Assembly: GCA_028564705.1 (NCBI GenBank)
Contig: JAPXFQ010001768.1
Location: 620,001 to 684,000 of the forward strand
Origin: Apricaphanius iberus
Lineage: Eukaryota > Chordata > Actinopteri > Cyprinodontiformes > Aphaniidae
Reading direction: 5' to 3'
DNA length: 64,000 nucleotides
Every line of letters starts with the position of its first letter. The first letter of the stretch is position 1. The notes under the pieces are model-generated. The model ran no database searches, had not been told where the DNA came from, and saw nothing but the letters and a program-made list of their open reading frames with translations. The translations under genes were made by a program, and so were the position numbers. Below, piece by piece: positions 1-12,899 of this stretch.

Positions 1-480
1 CATGCTTCAAACTTCTAGGAAGCCAACCATTATATTGTTGTTGTTTTTTTTTTAATTAAAAAATAAAATAAATCTGTTATCAGTTTTTTCATCTCTAAAT
101 ACGTCTGTGCGTACAGGAAGTTGCCAAAGCAGCATTACCTCATTTTTCTTACATAAAAAGTAGCCTACTGCTGCTTTACTGGTTGGAAAACCCTGTTTGT
201 GTTAGCATGCCAGCAATGACCTGGTTTAAAGAGAAAGACATCAGCAGGATTATAGGTGTCCCTGCACTGGGCAGCTTCCTCTTTCTAACTTCCTGAGAAA
301 GAAAGAAAAGACCACATGGTAGGCTACATATGTACATGAAGCTGTTGCTGAGAAGCAGAGCTCCTTCACTGACAGACTGCTGCATCCCACAACATCCCTG
401 CTGTCATTTGCACTAATTCATTAATTAACATGAATGCTCCTGTTATTTGCACTTTTTGTTTTTCTCAGTTTATACATGCT
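1..480. other. AT-rich sequence, nothing recognised
   Basis: No coding similarity, terminal repeat or RNA-like fold was recognised here. The short open frames have no familiar motif. Confidence 0.5.
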
Positions 481-561
481 AACAATTTTTAATTCAATTC
501 AATTAAAAAATACTTTATTGATCCCAGAGGAAAATTAAGTGTTGTTGTATCTCACTGCAAA

Positions 562-1072
562 TTAATTTATCAATGAGTTGTTGTAGACAATGATGGCTGT
601 GGGGAGAAAGGATTTCCTGTAGCGGTCTGTGTTGCAGCGAAACTGAAGAAGCCTCCGACTGAAGATACTCTGTTGCTGTAGGACTGTCTCATGAAGAGGA
701 AGCTCAGGGTTGTCCATAATCTTTTTAATTTTAATAATAATCCTTCTTTGCATCATAATCTCCAGTTGTTCCACAGTCGTCCCCAGAACAGAAAGCCTTC
801 TTTCAGCCTTCTTTATCAGGTTGTTGATCGGTTTTAAGTCCCTGGCTCTGATGCTGGTACCCCAACAGATGATGGACGAAGAGATCAAACTCTCCACCAC
901 AGACTTGTAGAAGATTTGGACCTTCTGGACCTGCAGCCTTGTTCCGGTTCAGTTTCTCCAACTGCCTCTTCACCTGACTTTTAGAGATAATCAGGTGGGA
1001 GAGTGAGGTAAAGCGGGTAGCATTATCTCCTGACTTGGTTGAAGACAAAGTTGTGGAAGTAGAAGAGTTCAT
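562..1072 (-). pseudogene. LINE reverse transcriptase fragment (C-terminal end fused to RT linker)
   Basis: Two overlapping minus-strand frames show the linker ISKSQVKRQLEKLNRNKAAG followed, after an internal deletion, by the typical LINE C-terminal end: ESLISSSIICWG, then a basic stretch, then DNPELPLHE and RYRKSFLPTAIIVYNNSL. The catalytic RT motifs (A, B and the [YF]ADD box) are absent. The fragment cannot encode a working polymerase. A related C-terminal end lies in the opposite orientation at 40322-40755. Confidence 0.75.
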
Positions 1073-1545
1073 GACTGAGGTGGAAGATAAAACATCTGAG
1101 AGGATGGTGAAAGGACAGGTGTGGGTCAGAGGAGAGTGGGATGTCTCTTTGGCTGGAAAGAGGAGAGGAGAATGCTGAGCTTGTTCCTGAACTGAAGCTA
1201 TTGAAGAAGATGTTCAGTTCATTGGCTTTATCAAGACTTCCATTTATTCAGTCCTTCCTGTTCTTAAAGCCTGTGATCTTTTTCATTCCAGATCAGACAT
1301 CTCTGATATTGTTCCTATGTAGTTTGTTCTACAGCTTCTTCCTGTAAGCCTCTTTGCTGTCTCTGATCTTGACTTTTAGTTGCTTCTGTAACTCCCTCCT
1401 TGAAGGCTTTTTTTCTTGTTCAGCAGTTTCTTCAGCTCACTGGTGATCCAGGGGTTGTTGTTAGGGAAGCATCTCACTGTTCTGGAGGGGATGATTTTGT
1501 CCACACAGAAGTTTATGTATTCAGTCACACACACAGTCATGGCAT

Positions 1546-2241
1546 TTATGTCCTCTCCATGTGGCTGGCAAAGAGTCGTCCAGTTTGTGGACTCAAAACA
1601 ACCATGCAGGGCTTCTTCAGCTTTATGTGACCATTTTCTAACAGTTCTCTTTTTTGAGGTTGCCTCGGAACAAGTGGTTTATATTTGGAGCAGAGAAAGA
1701 CAAGATTATGATGTGATTGTCCCAGAGGAGGTCTTGGTTTGGACATATAAGCATCCTTTACATTTGCATAAAACAAATCCAAGGTGTTGTTTTCTCTTGT
1801 TGAGCAGCTGACAAACCGCTGAAATGTTGGAAGTGTAGAAGAGAGCGAGGCATGATTAAAATCACCAGATATTGCCACAAATGCACTGGGGTGTTGGGTC
1901 TGTAGCTTAGCGACAACAGAACTGATGACATCACATGCATGGTCGGCAACGGCTGAAGGTGGAATATTAACAACTGCCAAAATAACATTGGTGAACTCTC
2001 CTGGTAAATAATATGGACGTAAGCTTACTGCCAAGAGTTCAAAATCTGGGCTGCAGAGACTAACCTTCACAGTAACATGTCCTGGATGACACCATCTGTT
2101 ATTAACAAGCACTGCTACTCCACCCCCTTTTCTTTTACTGCTCCTCTTTAGATCTCTGTCTGCACATACAGTCAGAAAGCCTGGCAGAGAGAAGTTGGAG
2201 TCAGGAATATAATCCTGTAGCCACGTCTCAGTGAAACACAT
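1546..2241 (-). pseudogene. LINE apurinic-like endonuclease domain
   Basis: The 231-residue minus-strand frame is an APE-type endonuclease that would nick target DNA for retrotransposition. Visible motifs are FTETWLQD at the start (metal-binding Glu), ISGDFNHA in the middle and LGQSHHNLVFL near the end. The family normally has Ser-Asp-His at the last site; here it reads Ser-His-His, so the catalytic Asp is lost. The N-terminal Asn-containing strand is missing because sequence above 2262 is unrelated. Downstream, the frame shifts into the linker (NNNPWITSELKKLLNKKK in another frame) toward the RT remnant. Confidence 0.8.
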
Positions 2242-2560
2242 GACACTGCATTCCTGATACTAATGCTGCATTCAATTTGTCTTGGAAACTCGGGTGTCCG
2301 AGTTGCTGTACACGAGAACGTGACGTCATTCCCGACTTATAGCATTCCAGTTTGTCTCGCTACACTCCGAGCCGGAAGAACATGGAGTGGAATTAAAGAG
2401 GTGATTGAACTCAGTGCTTGTGTCGTCCGTTTATTCCTTTTTTATTTAGACCATGTTGAACACGTCCGGAGCTGAAGCTAGCCCCTCCCAACCCAGCTTC
2501 TTTTTCTGTGGCTGTAAAGTTCCTGGATTTGTGGCCGCGTGAGATCAAGGTCAAGCCTTT

Positions 2561-3309
2561 GAAATTATAAGCTTCATTAGACTGATGAATGTCAAAGACT
2601 TTGTTTCTACTCTGTTCTTGAGATCTGCAGGTAGTCAGGCCTGGGTGTTTCTGATGAACTGATATCAAAGATTGTGTTTGATAACCTTTGACTGAGGATA
2701 TTTTAATACTATGGAAAATTGTGTTTCTCCTGTTTTGGGTTGGATATATGTTTTCTTTAAATGTAATCAATATATAAAATTGTTTTTTGTATTTACTATG
2801 GTTATCTTTGTCTGAGATTAAAATTTGTCGGACGATCCAAAATATGTGATTTCAGCAAAAAATACAAACAAAGAAAAAAGATCAAATCTGTATACAACTT
2901 CGGATGCTATTGCTCTGGTATACAGATAATAACTGTTTCCTTCTCTCTAAATCCATCAGTTTTTACTATTGACAGTTATAGATGGTGCAAAACTTTCAAA
3001 AACAATCTTTACAAGTTTCATGTTGCAATGAAGGATAGTTTTCAAAACTTCCTCCCCTCTGGCCTTCTTATCCTTCTACAGATCAGCATCCACATATTCT
3101 TGTAACTTTCCCAAATGAGCAATCCAACATTACAGTAATACAAAGATAGAGCCAAAGATGGAACTAATATCACCTGTAAATAACTCTTACATTATCAATA
3201 TTGGATCATATCAAAGTTTAAGTAGTCATATGCCATTTGAAAAAAAAAAAACAATTTAGGAGAAGCATAAAAAGAAAATGTGTAAAAAAAATCTATATTT
3301 GAATATTAC
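2561..3309. other. AT-rich sequence, nothing recognised
   Basis: No coding or terminal-repeat signal was recognised. It may include the 3' untranslated part of the adjacent L2 copy. Confidence 0.45.
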
Positions 3310-5210
3310 TCAAAAGCATCTCTAAACAGAGAGCCTAACGATTCACCAGCTTTGAAGTCATAAGGAAGTTTGTTCCAGATAAGGGGAGCACAGAAACCAA
3401 AAGTTGCTTCTCCATGTTTGGTTCTGATTCTAGAGATGATTAGTAAACTAGAGCTGGAGGACCTGATTGGTCTGGGGGCTTATGTTGACAACAGGTCTTC
3501 ATCATACTTTGGTGCTAAACCGTTCAGTGATTTATAAACTAGTAGGAGGATTTAGAAGTCTTTTCTCTGAGCTACAGGGAGCCAGAGGAAGGACTTTAGA
3601 ACTGGGGTGATATGTTCTACTTTCCTGGTTCAAGTGAGAACACCAGCAGCAGCGTTCTGGATCAGCTGCAGCTGTCTGAGTGACTTTTTAGGTAGACCTG
3701 TGAGGACACTGTTGCAGTAATAAATCCGACTAAAGATGAACACATGGATGAGTTTTTCAAAATCCCGTTGCAACATCAGTCCTTAAATCCTAGAAATGTT
3801 CCTCAGGTGATAGAAATCTGACCTTGTTATTGCCTTTATGTGAACCTGGAGGTTCAGGTCTGCATACATTAGTAGTTTCTATCTGAGTTAACTGAAGCTG
3901 TGTGCTGACTCTGGATCGTTCCTCTTTAGGTCCAAAGATAATTACTGCAGTTTTTTATGTTTAGCTGGATAAAGTTATGGGACATCCAGCTATTGATTTG
4001 TTTAATACATTCATTTACATTCTGATGGGATCAAAGTCACCTGGTGACATTATAATGTACAAATGAGTATCATCTCCATAGTTGTGATAGTTAATCTTAT
4101 TGGTTGATATAATCTGGGTTAGTGGGAGCATGTAGATATTAAATAGAAGAGGCCCCACAATAGAACCTTAGGGAACCCCACATGTGATTTTAGTTCATTT
4201 TAATTAAAAGTTTCTTACAGACAAAGAAATCCCTGTTCTTCAGGTAGGACTCAAATCAGCCCAGTATTGTACCAGAGAGTCCGACCCAATTATTTTTTAT
4301 GATCAACAGTGTCAAACGCTGCACTGAGGTCCAACAGAACCAGCACTGTGGTTCTCCCACAGTCTGTATCAATGCAAATATCATTGAAAACTTTGACTAG
4401 GACAGTCTCTGTGCTGTGATGAACATGGAAACCAGACTGATAAGTATCAGAGCAGTTGGTCATTGCTAGAAAACTGTTTAGTTGTTAAAACACAGATTTA
4501 TCAATAACCTTGCTGATTTATAGGAGATTAGAGATTGGCCTGTAGTTCTGCATTAAAGTGTTGTCCAGGTTGTTCTTCTTTAGTAGTGGGATGATAACTG
4601 CTGCTTTTAAACCCTGGGGGAAGACACCTGACAGCAGGGATGAGTTGACTATTTGAATCAGATCAGACTTAATGACAGGGAAAACTTTCTTTAGAAAAGC
4701 TGTGGGTAACAAATCAAGACAGCAAGAAGAGGAGCTTAATTGCTTAATGATTTCATCAAGATTTTATATGGTTTAAGTCATGGAATACTGACATGACATT
4801 GGTATTCGGTTCTGTACTGAGGTATAAACTGAATGTCTGACTGTTAAAATCATTTCAGTGAAAAAGTTGGCAAATCCATTGCAGCCTGGTGGAGTTTAGT
4901 TCAGGAGCTACTGTCATTGGAGGATTAGTTAGTCTCTCAACTGTTGCAAACAAAGTCTGCACAATATTACTATTTCTGTTAATGATTTCAGAAAAAAACA
5001 ATTCCCTTGCATCTTTCAAAGCTAAGTAGTATCTGTTCAGCCTGTTTTTGTAGATGTCATAATGAACCTGGAGTTTAGTTTTCCATCATTTTCTTTCGGC
5101 TCGTCGACAATCCCTTATTACACTACGTACCACTGGATCCCTAGTCTAAAGAGAGTTCTTTCTACCCAAAACTACTCTAACTTTAGTTGGAGCAATGGTA
5201 TTGATAATTT
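3310..5210 (-). mobile_element. L2-like LINE copy, 5' truncated and decayed
   Basis: The minus strand carries an L2-type reverse transcriptase with frameshifts and stops. The order of DNA motifs matches the better preserved copy at 34936-37900: the C-terminal region at 3310-3900, the core region around 4100-4500, and the N-terminal RT/linker at 4500-5100. A 64-residue open piece at 4518-4712 contains [12 protein letters not shown] and NYRPISNLL, the N-terminal RT motif. Alignment to the second copy stops near 5210, where unrelated sequence starts, so the copy is 5' truncated, as is usual for LINEs. It is not functional. Confidence 0.8.
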
Positions 5211-5745
5211 AGCGTGTTTTCATTACCTGCGTCTTGTCCGGGCCGACCACGTTTTTTGGACTACCTCTGCTTCGTTCCAAAGCGTGCCGAAGAGACCCAA
5301 CACACCTACCTATGGACAGATTGGTTGGATAAATTGATATCACTCTCACTCCTATCTAGCAGTTGTATCTACTGATTGCCCTGGCAATGTTTGTTTGAAG
5401 TGATGTCACAGAATTGCTTCCAGCGAGTTTAAAACATTGTTGGGAAAAACTAAAGAAATGAAAGGGTAATAAGAGGCCGTGAAGGACCACAACGGCAGAG
5501 TGGGACAGAGCGAAAGCACTGGAAGAGCTTTGCAGAAATGTACTGCATGTACAGCAAAAGGCCAGCAAGCAGCGGGAAAGTGAGTGGGCTTGATACCAGC
5601 TGCAGCATCGGCATCTGGAACGTTGGAAAAATGTCCTCAGTCACTGTTGCGCTCCTGAGATGGTAAGGAAAACACAACCAGACCGTTCTGGGCCGTGCTG
5701 ACCCGAGGCGGTCTAAGCCAAACTGACCCTAGTGGAAAAGGAGCA
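5211..5745. mobile_element. possible inverted-repeat MITE
   Basis: The left end contains TTTTCATTACCTGCGTC, and the right end read on the other strand contains CCTTTTCCACTAGGGTC. This is an imperfect terminal inverted repeat of the style seen in fish hAT-like or Harbinger-like MITEs. The insert begins exactly where L2 similarity ends. No clear target duplication or coding sequence was found, so the assignment is weak. Confidence 0.3.
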
Positions 5746-7589
5746 TAAGTTAAAGCGTTGGTTGTTATTATTCAGAATATAAATCAGTATGTAAATTACT
5801 ACTACATATGACAGAGTTACTGCATGATCTAAAAAAATGTATGGAATCTTAATAAAGCTCTAACAATGGCTACAAATCTGTCAGTATTTCAGCGAGTAGG
5901 TTTTATTCAGGATGCTGCCAGGAGGCTAAATGGTCACAGAGGTCAAGCTTTAGCTGAATATTTTTATTTAAAAAACAACTTATGGGCATGAGAAACTATT
6001 AATTAAGGACATATACTCACAACTTTATAGCCCCATTACACTTTTGCATATCTGCCTTTAACAATCACATACAAGGATTCATGTTTTTTAAAGAATTAAA
6101 TCACTGTTTAAACAGGTAGTCACAGTTTTTCAGACATGTCAAAAGATTTTGTACTGTTAGCACTGTTAGTTCTGCGTGATGCTATTGTGTTAATATGGAC
6201 CAATATGTTCAAGAGGAGCTTGTTGAATCTGTGATTTCAACTATTAGTACAGCTCTGAATGCAAAAAGGGTGCCCAACCCATTACTGCTAAGTGGTTGCT
6301 GAGTGGGATCAGCAACCACTTAAAAATAACTTAACATTGCTGAGTATGATATGTTAATATCTTCAGACATTTAGGTACCATTGCTTTTTTTTCCTGACAC
6401 CTGCTAAATAAGGTTGTTTGTAAACATTCTCTTAATATGTTTCTATTACTAGATTTGGACTTTTCATCGTGGTTTATTGTAAAAAAAAGCTAGATGTATT
6501 AAGATGTGACATAAAAGCTCTTTCAAATGAAAACATGGCTTTGAAATGTTTGCATTTGCTAGCATTCAACATCTGCAATGCACTTTTATCGATTTGCCTC
6601 AATACATATAGAGAGACGGTTCCATTTTTTCTTACTCTTGCAGAAATATGAGCATACAGAACATTGGCACTTTGTTGTAGAGCAACTTGTAATAACGCTG
6701 ACCTTGACTGAATGTTACTCTTTTTGGCTAATGTTGTTATTCAACACCTCTTTTAGGAGATTAGCATGATTACTTTGGATACATGAGTCCAGGTCTGCAC
6801 TTACTTTGCAATAATGAAGACATTTGTTCTTTCAGTTGAAGTGGCATAAGTGATATTAAAGCTGTTTCTACCTTCACAAGAACTGACGTCCACATAGGTC
6901 CCGCCTACATTTCCCATTTCTTAACAAATTAACAACAACACAAATTATTTCGACCTAATACAAGAGAAAAGTTCTGTCCAGAATCTGTTTCAAGGACAAG
7001 CTGAAAGAGGTTCCAAAACCAAGGGTTACTAGAACATAATGATTTGATGCAAAGTCCTGCATGTATTACTGGCAACTTTAGATGGGAATAATTTTTAATT
7101 AGATTCCTTTTTATCCTGGAATGAATGAGGAATGATAGTGACATGCTGTAATTAGCATGGTAATCTAGTTTGTATAAAATACTGTATGTATAAGTTAGTT
7201 GAATGAGTCCAGAGCTACACCCTTATGCAGTATAAGTGCATAAATGAGTAAACTGAAAAGCCCTCGAGCGTGAACCTTAGCGTCTTCATTGGCCCCACTA
7301 ACCTTGCACAATAAAGATAACAAAATATTTAAACTCTGATTAACTCCTCATTTCAATCACGTTTGACCTACATGATTACAGAAGCTATAAATGTAGCTCT
7401 AATTGCAAGATAGGGAATTCTATTGTTTCCTGTTTCCTTATTTATATTTCTTAATATGATTTTCAAGTTAAAATTTAATGATGTTAATTCTCTCTTTAGT
7501 CGTGGTGCACCAGCTGATCAATCAGTTTAAAAGGTAGCCAAAAATGATTGACATTTTTTTTCATTACAACCACTAACTAACGTTTTTTA
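5746..7589. other. AT-rich sequence, nothing recognised
   Basis: No recognisable gene or repeat. Short open frames have no familiar motif. Confidence 0.45.
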
Positions 7590-8300
7590 TGATAGGGGAA
7601 AACTTTTCTCTGCAATTACAGCTGCAAGTGTTTTGGGTTATATCTCTGTGTCTCAGATTGGGGTTAAAATGGTCTGAGCAAGACGGGTCCTTCCACTGAT
7701 TGTGGTTTGAATTCAGTACTGGGCATTAACTCGGTAATTCTGGGACATAATTTAGCGTTCCTCTAACCCTAGCGGTGTAGCTCTGACTGTACATTTAGGT
7801 CTATTATGCTGCTAGAACATGAACGTCACCATCTAGCTTCTTTAATCAACACTGACCGGCTTCCCTGTTCCTACTGTAAAAGTATCCCCATAGCATGATG
7901 ATGCCGCCACCATGTGTCACTGTAGCTATAGTGTGTACAGGTGGATTTGCTGCATTGGATTTCTGCCACAGATAGCTTTTTATATACTGTACAGCCTGAA
8001 AACGCCACATTAGTCTCATTTGTCTGGTTCAACATATTTCACATACTTACTGTGTTCCTCCCCACATGGCTCATTGCAAACTGCAACAGTTCAGACTGTT
8101 TATTCACTGATGTTCTCCAAGAAGCCTAAGATTTTTACATACAACTGTATTTATACAGAAGTGACACCAGACATATGTTTATTCAATCGCAGAGTAGATC
8201 AGAGTAAAGGGGCATGAATACAAATATGCAACATACTTTAGATATTTTTTATGTAAACAATGAAAATAATAAAACACTTTTCACTGTATTTTTCACTTTC
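7590..8300. mobile_element. decayed Tc1/mariner-type transposon remnant
   Basis: Stretches such as ACAGCTGCAAGTGTTTTGGG near 7620, GCATGATGATGCCGCCACCA near 7895 and AAAGGGGCATGAATACAAAT near 8205 resemble blocks I recall from a common fish Tc1-like element, in the same order and spacing. No transposase frame remains. The identification rests on remembered similarity rather than an alignment. Confidence 0.45.
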
Positions 8301-9384
8301 CATTGTCTAACCAACCAACCAGAAAGAGAGATTTGAAGAGGAGTGGCAAAAGTAAATCAGGTGGATAAGCAGTGCTTTCCAGGAACTGATTGTGTCCTCT
8401 TGGACACGCTGTTGTGAAATATTGTCTCTGCTTCCCGGATATGGAGCTTTTAGCACGTCAACGTGAGCCATATAGTAATATGTCATTTTTTTCCCAACTC
8501 TTGCTGATTGCAAGTTTGCACAAATTTCAATTTTATTTGAGTACATGCTCCATGCCAGCAATCCACTGAACTCTGCCGAACTGAATGAGTTGAAATTCGA
8601 GCCTGGAATTGACCAATACTACCTTAGACAAGCTTTAGACTGGATCCTACCTGTTTCTGGAGGATCACTCCCAATATGCAAACAAAGTCAAACTGACTAA
8701 GATCTGGTTATGTAACCAACAGACTGATGAAACAAAAGCATAAAGAAACTTTTGGCTTTCTTTTTTTGAATGATGAGTGGAAATATTTTACTTCTTTGCT
8801 CAGGAGAACAAAGCAGTAAGTTCAGTGTGAGAAGTATCCACTAAAGCCAGGCAGCACGGAAAACATATACATTGTGTAATTTCCTGTTTTGACCACATCT
8901 GTGTTTTTCTGTCCGATAAACAGCACAGGAGGGTAGTTTGTGTTTTTGCTCATTCCAACATCTGTCTGCTGAATTTAGTGCAGAAAAAGTTCTCATGTCC
9001 GAGGGAAAGATCCAGACGAAGACCCCTCAGCTAATGGATGTTTATCCAGATGGATGTTATTTTGACCATGAGAGGAAGGCTGTCTGTGATAACCCTTCTG
9101 TTGCACAACAAATACCTAAAATAGGAAAACTTCAACTGGGTGGAGAATTCAATTAAAAGCGATATTTTTCCTTAAAGGATTGAATAAAGCCAGGACAAGA
9201 TGGGAAAACACAGATTTATCAGATGAGGTTCTGTCAACAAACCTCCCTTCAGTATTTATGACTCTATGTAGAATTGAAACAGAAAGATTTTGTTGAACAT
9301 GAATATTTTAAATAACTTTGGACTCAGTCAGAAAGCTACAGGTTTGTAACCTCATTTTTAAAACAACACATAATGGCCTATTTA
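8301..9384. other. no recognised feature
   Basis: A 72-codon open frame at 8938-9156 has no known motif. No inverted-repeat ends were seen. Confidence 0.4.
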
Positions 9385-9917
9385 CAGTTTTTCTCAGTCG
9401 CTTTGGTGCTTTGCTCAGATCGGAATGTAAGTTTTCACAACTATTAGTTCAACCTCCACAACATTGAGTCATTTGTCCACATAATCGTAGCAGTTTCTCA
9501 TTCCTTTGAACAAATTACAAATGCTTTTGGTCATGTATCAAGTACTTTCATTCAATTCTCTGCTGTTTTATAACAGTATCATTTGCTTATGTCATGTCAG
9601 GAAAAAAGAAACATACTTATGAATGCTGAATAGTCATTCCCTATAAAACTAATCGTCCTCATTTCATTGAGACATTACATACAAAATGGTTGAAGTAGTT
9701 GTCAAAATCTGTCATGCTAATTTCATACATTCCTGTATCATTTTTTTCCTGAAAATGTCTCCTAAATTGAACAATTGCTCTCAGGTGAACTTCAGCTTTC
9801 ACTCTTGAGGAGGTGTGTGAAGCATTGCTGTAGTTGTAACCAATGACAAGCCACGTGTCCACAGTCACTCAGGGCTGAATCCCATGAACCCTCACTTGGC
9901 AAGCATATATAAACTAA

Positions 9918-10517
9918 GGCTACGTCCACACTAAGCCGGATAAGGTTATACGAGGAGTTAGACGCCTTATTACATCCACTCAACACGAGCATTTGCTCCC
10001 CTTTTAAGGTCAGTTTAAGGTCCCATGATTGCAGAATCCAATGCCGACCTATGCATATACTGGGCATGAGCGGGGAAAAACAAAAAGAACACAGATTGAC
10101 GCGTATAATCTATGTCACTGTCGGCGCCTCCTGGATCGCCTCCTGTGTCGCCTTCTCATCCGCAAGTAGGTTAGGGTTAACTTAGCAAACGTCTGAATTT
10201 GAAAAAGAAGAAGTAGCATAGCGAGACTCGTCTCCATCTTTGCTGTTGTCATTATATGATGTCGCGTTGTTGTCATCATCAACTTAGGACGCAGCATTTG
10301 ATTGACGTCGCTGCTCTGATTTAGCCGGGGACCGGATAAGTTGCGTCCAGACGTGCTCATTTAGCCGTTGAGATAACAGTTAGACGGCTCTCTTACTCGG
10401 TTAATACTTATCTGGCCACAGACCACAAACAAAGCCGCCTTAGTCTGGACGATAGGGGGGATGTAGACTAAATACTTATACGTTTAAGGCGTTATCCGGC
10501 TTAGTGTGGACGTGGCC
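9918..10517 (-). mobile_element. PIF/Harbinger-type MITE, copy 1, TAA target duplication
   Basis: The ends are inverted repeats: GGCTACGTCCACACTAAGCC at the left and GGCTTAGTGTGGACGTGGCC at the right. Both sides are flanked by TAA (9915-9917 and 10518-10520), matching the 3-bp TWA target duplication of PIF/Harbinger. Relative to the copy at 16834-17407 it is inverted. It keeps a remnant of a transposase N-terminus on the minus strand (10115-10360). It sits inside the mariner-type element 9385-11743 and so is younger than it. Confidence 0.85.
10115..10360 (-). pseudogene. Harbinger transposase N-terminal remnant
   Basis: The 81-residue minus-strand frame includes AKMETSLAMLLLLFQIQTF followed by a dense Arg block (RMRRRHRRRSRRRRQ). 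A Met-started hydrophobic segment followed by poly-Arg resembles the start of many fish Harbinger transposases. The DDE domain is absent. This supports the Harbinger assignment of the surrounding MITE. Confidence 0.5.
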
Positions 10518-10562
10518 TAAGCAGGAAATAGTGTGTACCATTTCTACAATTCTGTGACAAAA

Positions 10563-11155
10563 AATGGAAGGTCAGCGTTGTGGAAGAGTGGTGAGAATCC
10601 ACAGAGAAAGGGGAATGGGAAAAAACAGAGGCAGAGGAAGAAGAGGTGAAGTACATACGCAAACTGCTGATGAAATTAGGCCTACACTTGTAGACCATGT
10701 TGTGAATCACGGCCTCACTAAGGCTGAGGCTGGTTGACGAGTGCAACCAAATGTAGGTACCAAATGTATAGTATAGGACAGTAATTCAATACCTTGTTAT
10801 ATCTCATATTTACTGTACATTACTATAATTTTACTCTGCAATGCATAGGACTGCAAGACAACCTCACAGAGGTGGAAGGATGCCTGTTTTTACTCCACAA
10901 CCAGAGGAAGCCATTTTTGCAATGGTGATTGCCAACAATGCAATAAGATTGAGAGAGATTCAAAACATGTGTTATAGATGATGACAATATCTTTGGCAAT
11001 ATTAAATCTGTTTCAATCGCAACAATTGACCGATTGCGTAGGAGGAATGAAATACCCATGAATCAACTTTACAAAGTGCCATTTGAAAGGAACAGTGAAA
11101 GGGTGAAGCGATTAAAATATGTGGCCAGACAGACAGGAACTTGTGAACGTCCATA
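10563..11155 (+). pseudogene. mariner-superfamily transposase, N-terminal part, frameshifted
   Basis: The plus strand opens with MEGQRCGRVVRIHRERGMGK, a Gly/Arg-rich leader, then ADEIRPTLVDHVVNHGL, a helix-turn-helix region. After a frameshift near 10735 and a gap, RTARQPHRGGRMPVFTPQPE and AMVIANNAIRLREIQNM follow, then after two stops DDDNIFGNIKSVSIATIDRL and LYKVPFERNSERVKRLKY. These are the paired DNA-binding and linker regions of a Tc1/mariner-type transposase. The frame ends before the DDE catalytic domain. The 10757-10849 segment between RVQPNV and RTARQPH starts GT and ends AG and may be a decayed intron. Confidence 0.7.
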
Positions 11156-11892
11156 AATAATTTATGTTCAGTTTACAGTAATATGTACTGCTATATTGTT
11201 TACGTTTGTACACAGTTCTACCATAATGATATTTATTATGTTTGTTCTAAATAAGTGACTGTGGGGTTTTTTTGTACAATGCTGTAGAATTGCAAAGAGC
11301 ATATGCAGTAAATATGTGAAACATACATATGTGTCTTGTACTCAGTTACCTCACGAAATACAGTAATGTGTAACTTTACAGTAGTTTTCAAATGGCTCTA
11401 CAGGTGTATAGTGCTGTCTTGACCATTTCAGGTTGTGTCACCAAGATCTGACTTTTTTGCACAGAGAGAGTAAACTGTCACAATGAAAACATGACAAAAC
11501 CATTTGACTGCCTTGTTCATAAACAATGGTTCAAGGACTTATTATTTTGATGACACAGACAGTTTCATTGACATGAATACTTGTTTTTGAGGAATCAACT
11601 TTTCATTTAGAGCACGAGACGCACTTTTGCATGTTTTCCACCAAGTTTTGCAGTGTGTACCAATTGTTCTGAGAAATGCACTAACTGATGTGCAAATGTT
11701 AATAGTGATGTGAGAAATGCACCAAAGCGACTGAGAAAAACAGTAAAACATGGTTAGTGCAGAGGAAGTAACCCTAACCCTAGCCATCCAGCAGAGAAGA
11801 AATTTTAAAAAAAATTCAGTGGAAGCTGTTTGATATCTTTAGACTGGTTGTTTACAAGTTAGACTGATAAAAGTCTGAGGAAATAACTTCTG

Positions 11893-12666
<774 letters not shown>

Positions 12667-12899
12667 CCCTGCAGCATCTCATTGAGGTCAACTTATGGAC
12701 TTTGATTTGACCCAAAAGTTTCTTTTTTTCCCTCTCAGATAATTCTTGGTTTAATTTACTTGTACATTTTTGGATAACTGCCATGTTGCAGGATCTGCTT
12801 CAATGTCCTTTTTTTCTTACAGAAGGTCTCAGATTTACCTCCAACACTTTCTGGTCCATGTTGAAATCAACCATGGACAAGCAGGAAAAAACAGTATTA

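Larger units (their letters stand above)
490..2560 (-). mobile_element. LINE copy with most of its reverse transcriptase deleted
   Basis: An APE-type non-LTR retrotransposon lies on the minus strand. Its 3' end near 490-540 reads, on the minus strand, as a GGGATCAATAAAG-type tail common to fish LINEs, followed by repeats of GAATT. Going upstream there is a C-terminal reverse transcriptase end, a short N-terminal RT linker (RNKAAGPEG) and the endonuclease domain. The RT body between KAAGPEG and the C-terminal end is missing, so the copy is internally deleted and inactive. The endonuclease N-terminus is cut near 2262 by unrelated sequence beginning TGCTGCATTCAA, possibly a small MITE, and LINE-like 5' sequence may resume near 2430. 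The exact LINE clade (Rex1/CR1/L2 group) is an inference. Confidence 0.75.
9385..11743 (+). mobile_element. Tc1/mariner-superfamily element with TA target sites
   Basis: The element is bounded by inverted repeats: CAGTTTTTCTCAGTCGCTTT on the left and AAAGCGACTGAGAAAAACAG on the right, each flanked by TA (9383-9384 and 11744-11745), the mariner-type target. It contains a broken transposase frame on the plus strand (10563-11155) that stops before any DDE/D catalytic triad. A 600-bp Harbinger-type MITE (9918-10517) is inserted between the left end and the transposase. The copy is therefore an inactive, secondarily interrupted element. Confidence 0.75.

Noticed and set aside
1141..1811. Plus-strand frames of 68-131 codons
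   Set aside because: They are antisense shadows of the LINE endonuclease and linker on the minus strand.
8938..9156. Possible host exon (72-codon frame)
   Set aside because: No splice-site context or recognisable motif; length is expected by chance.
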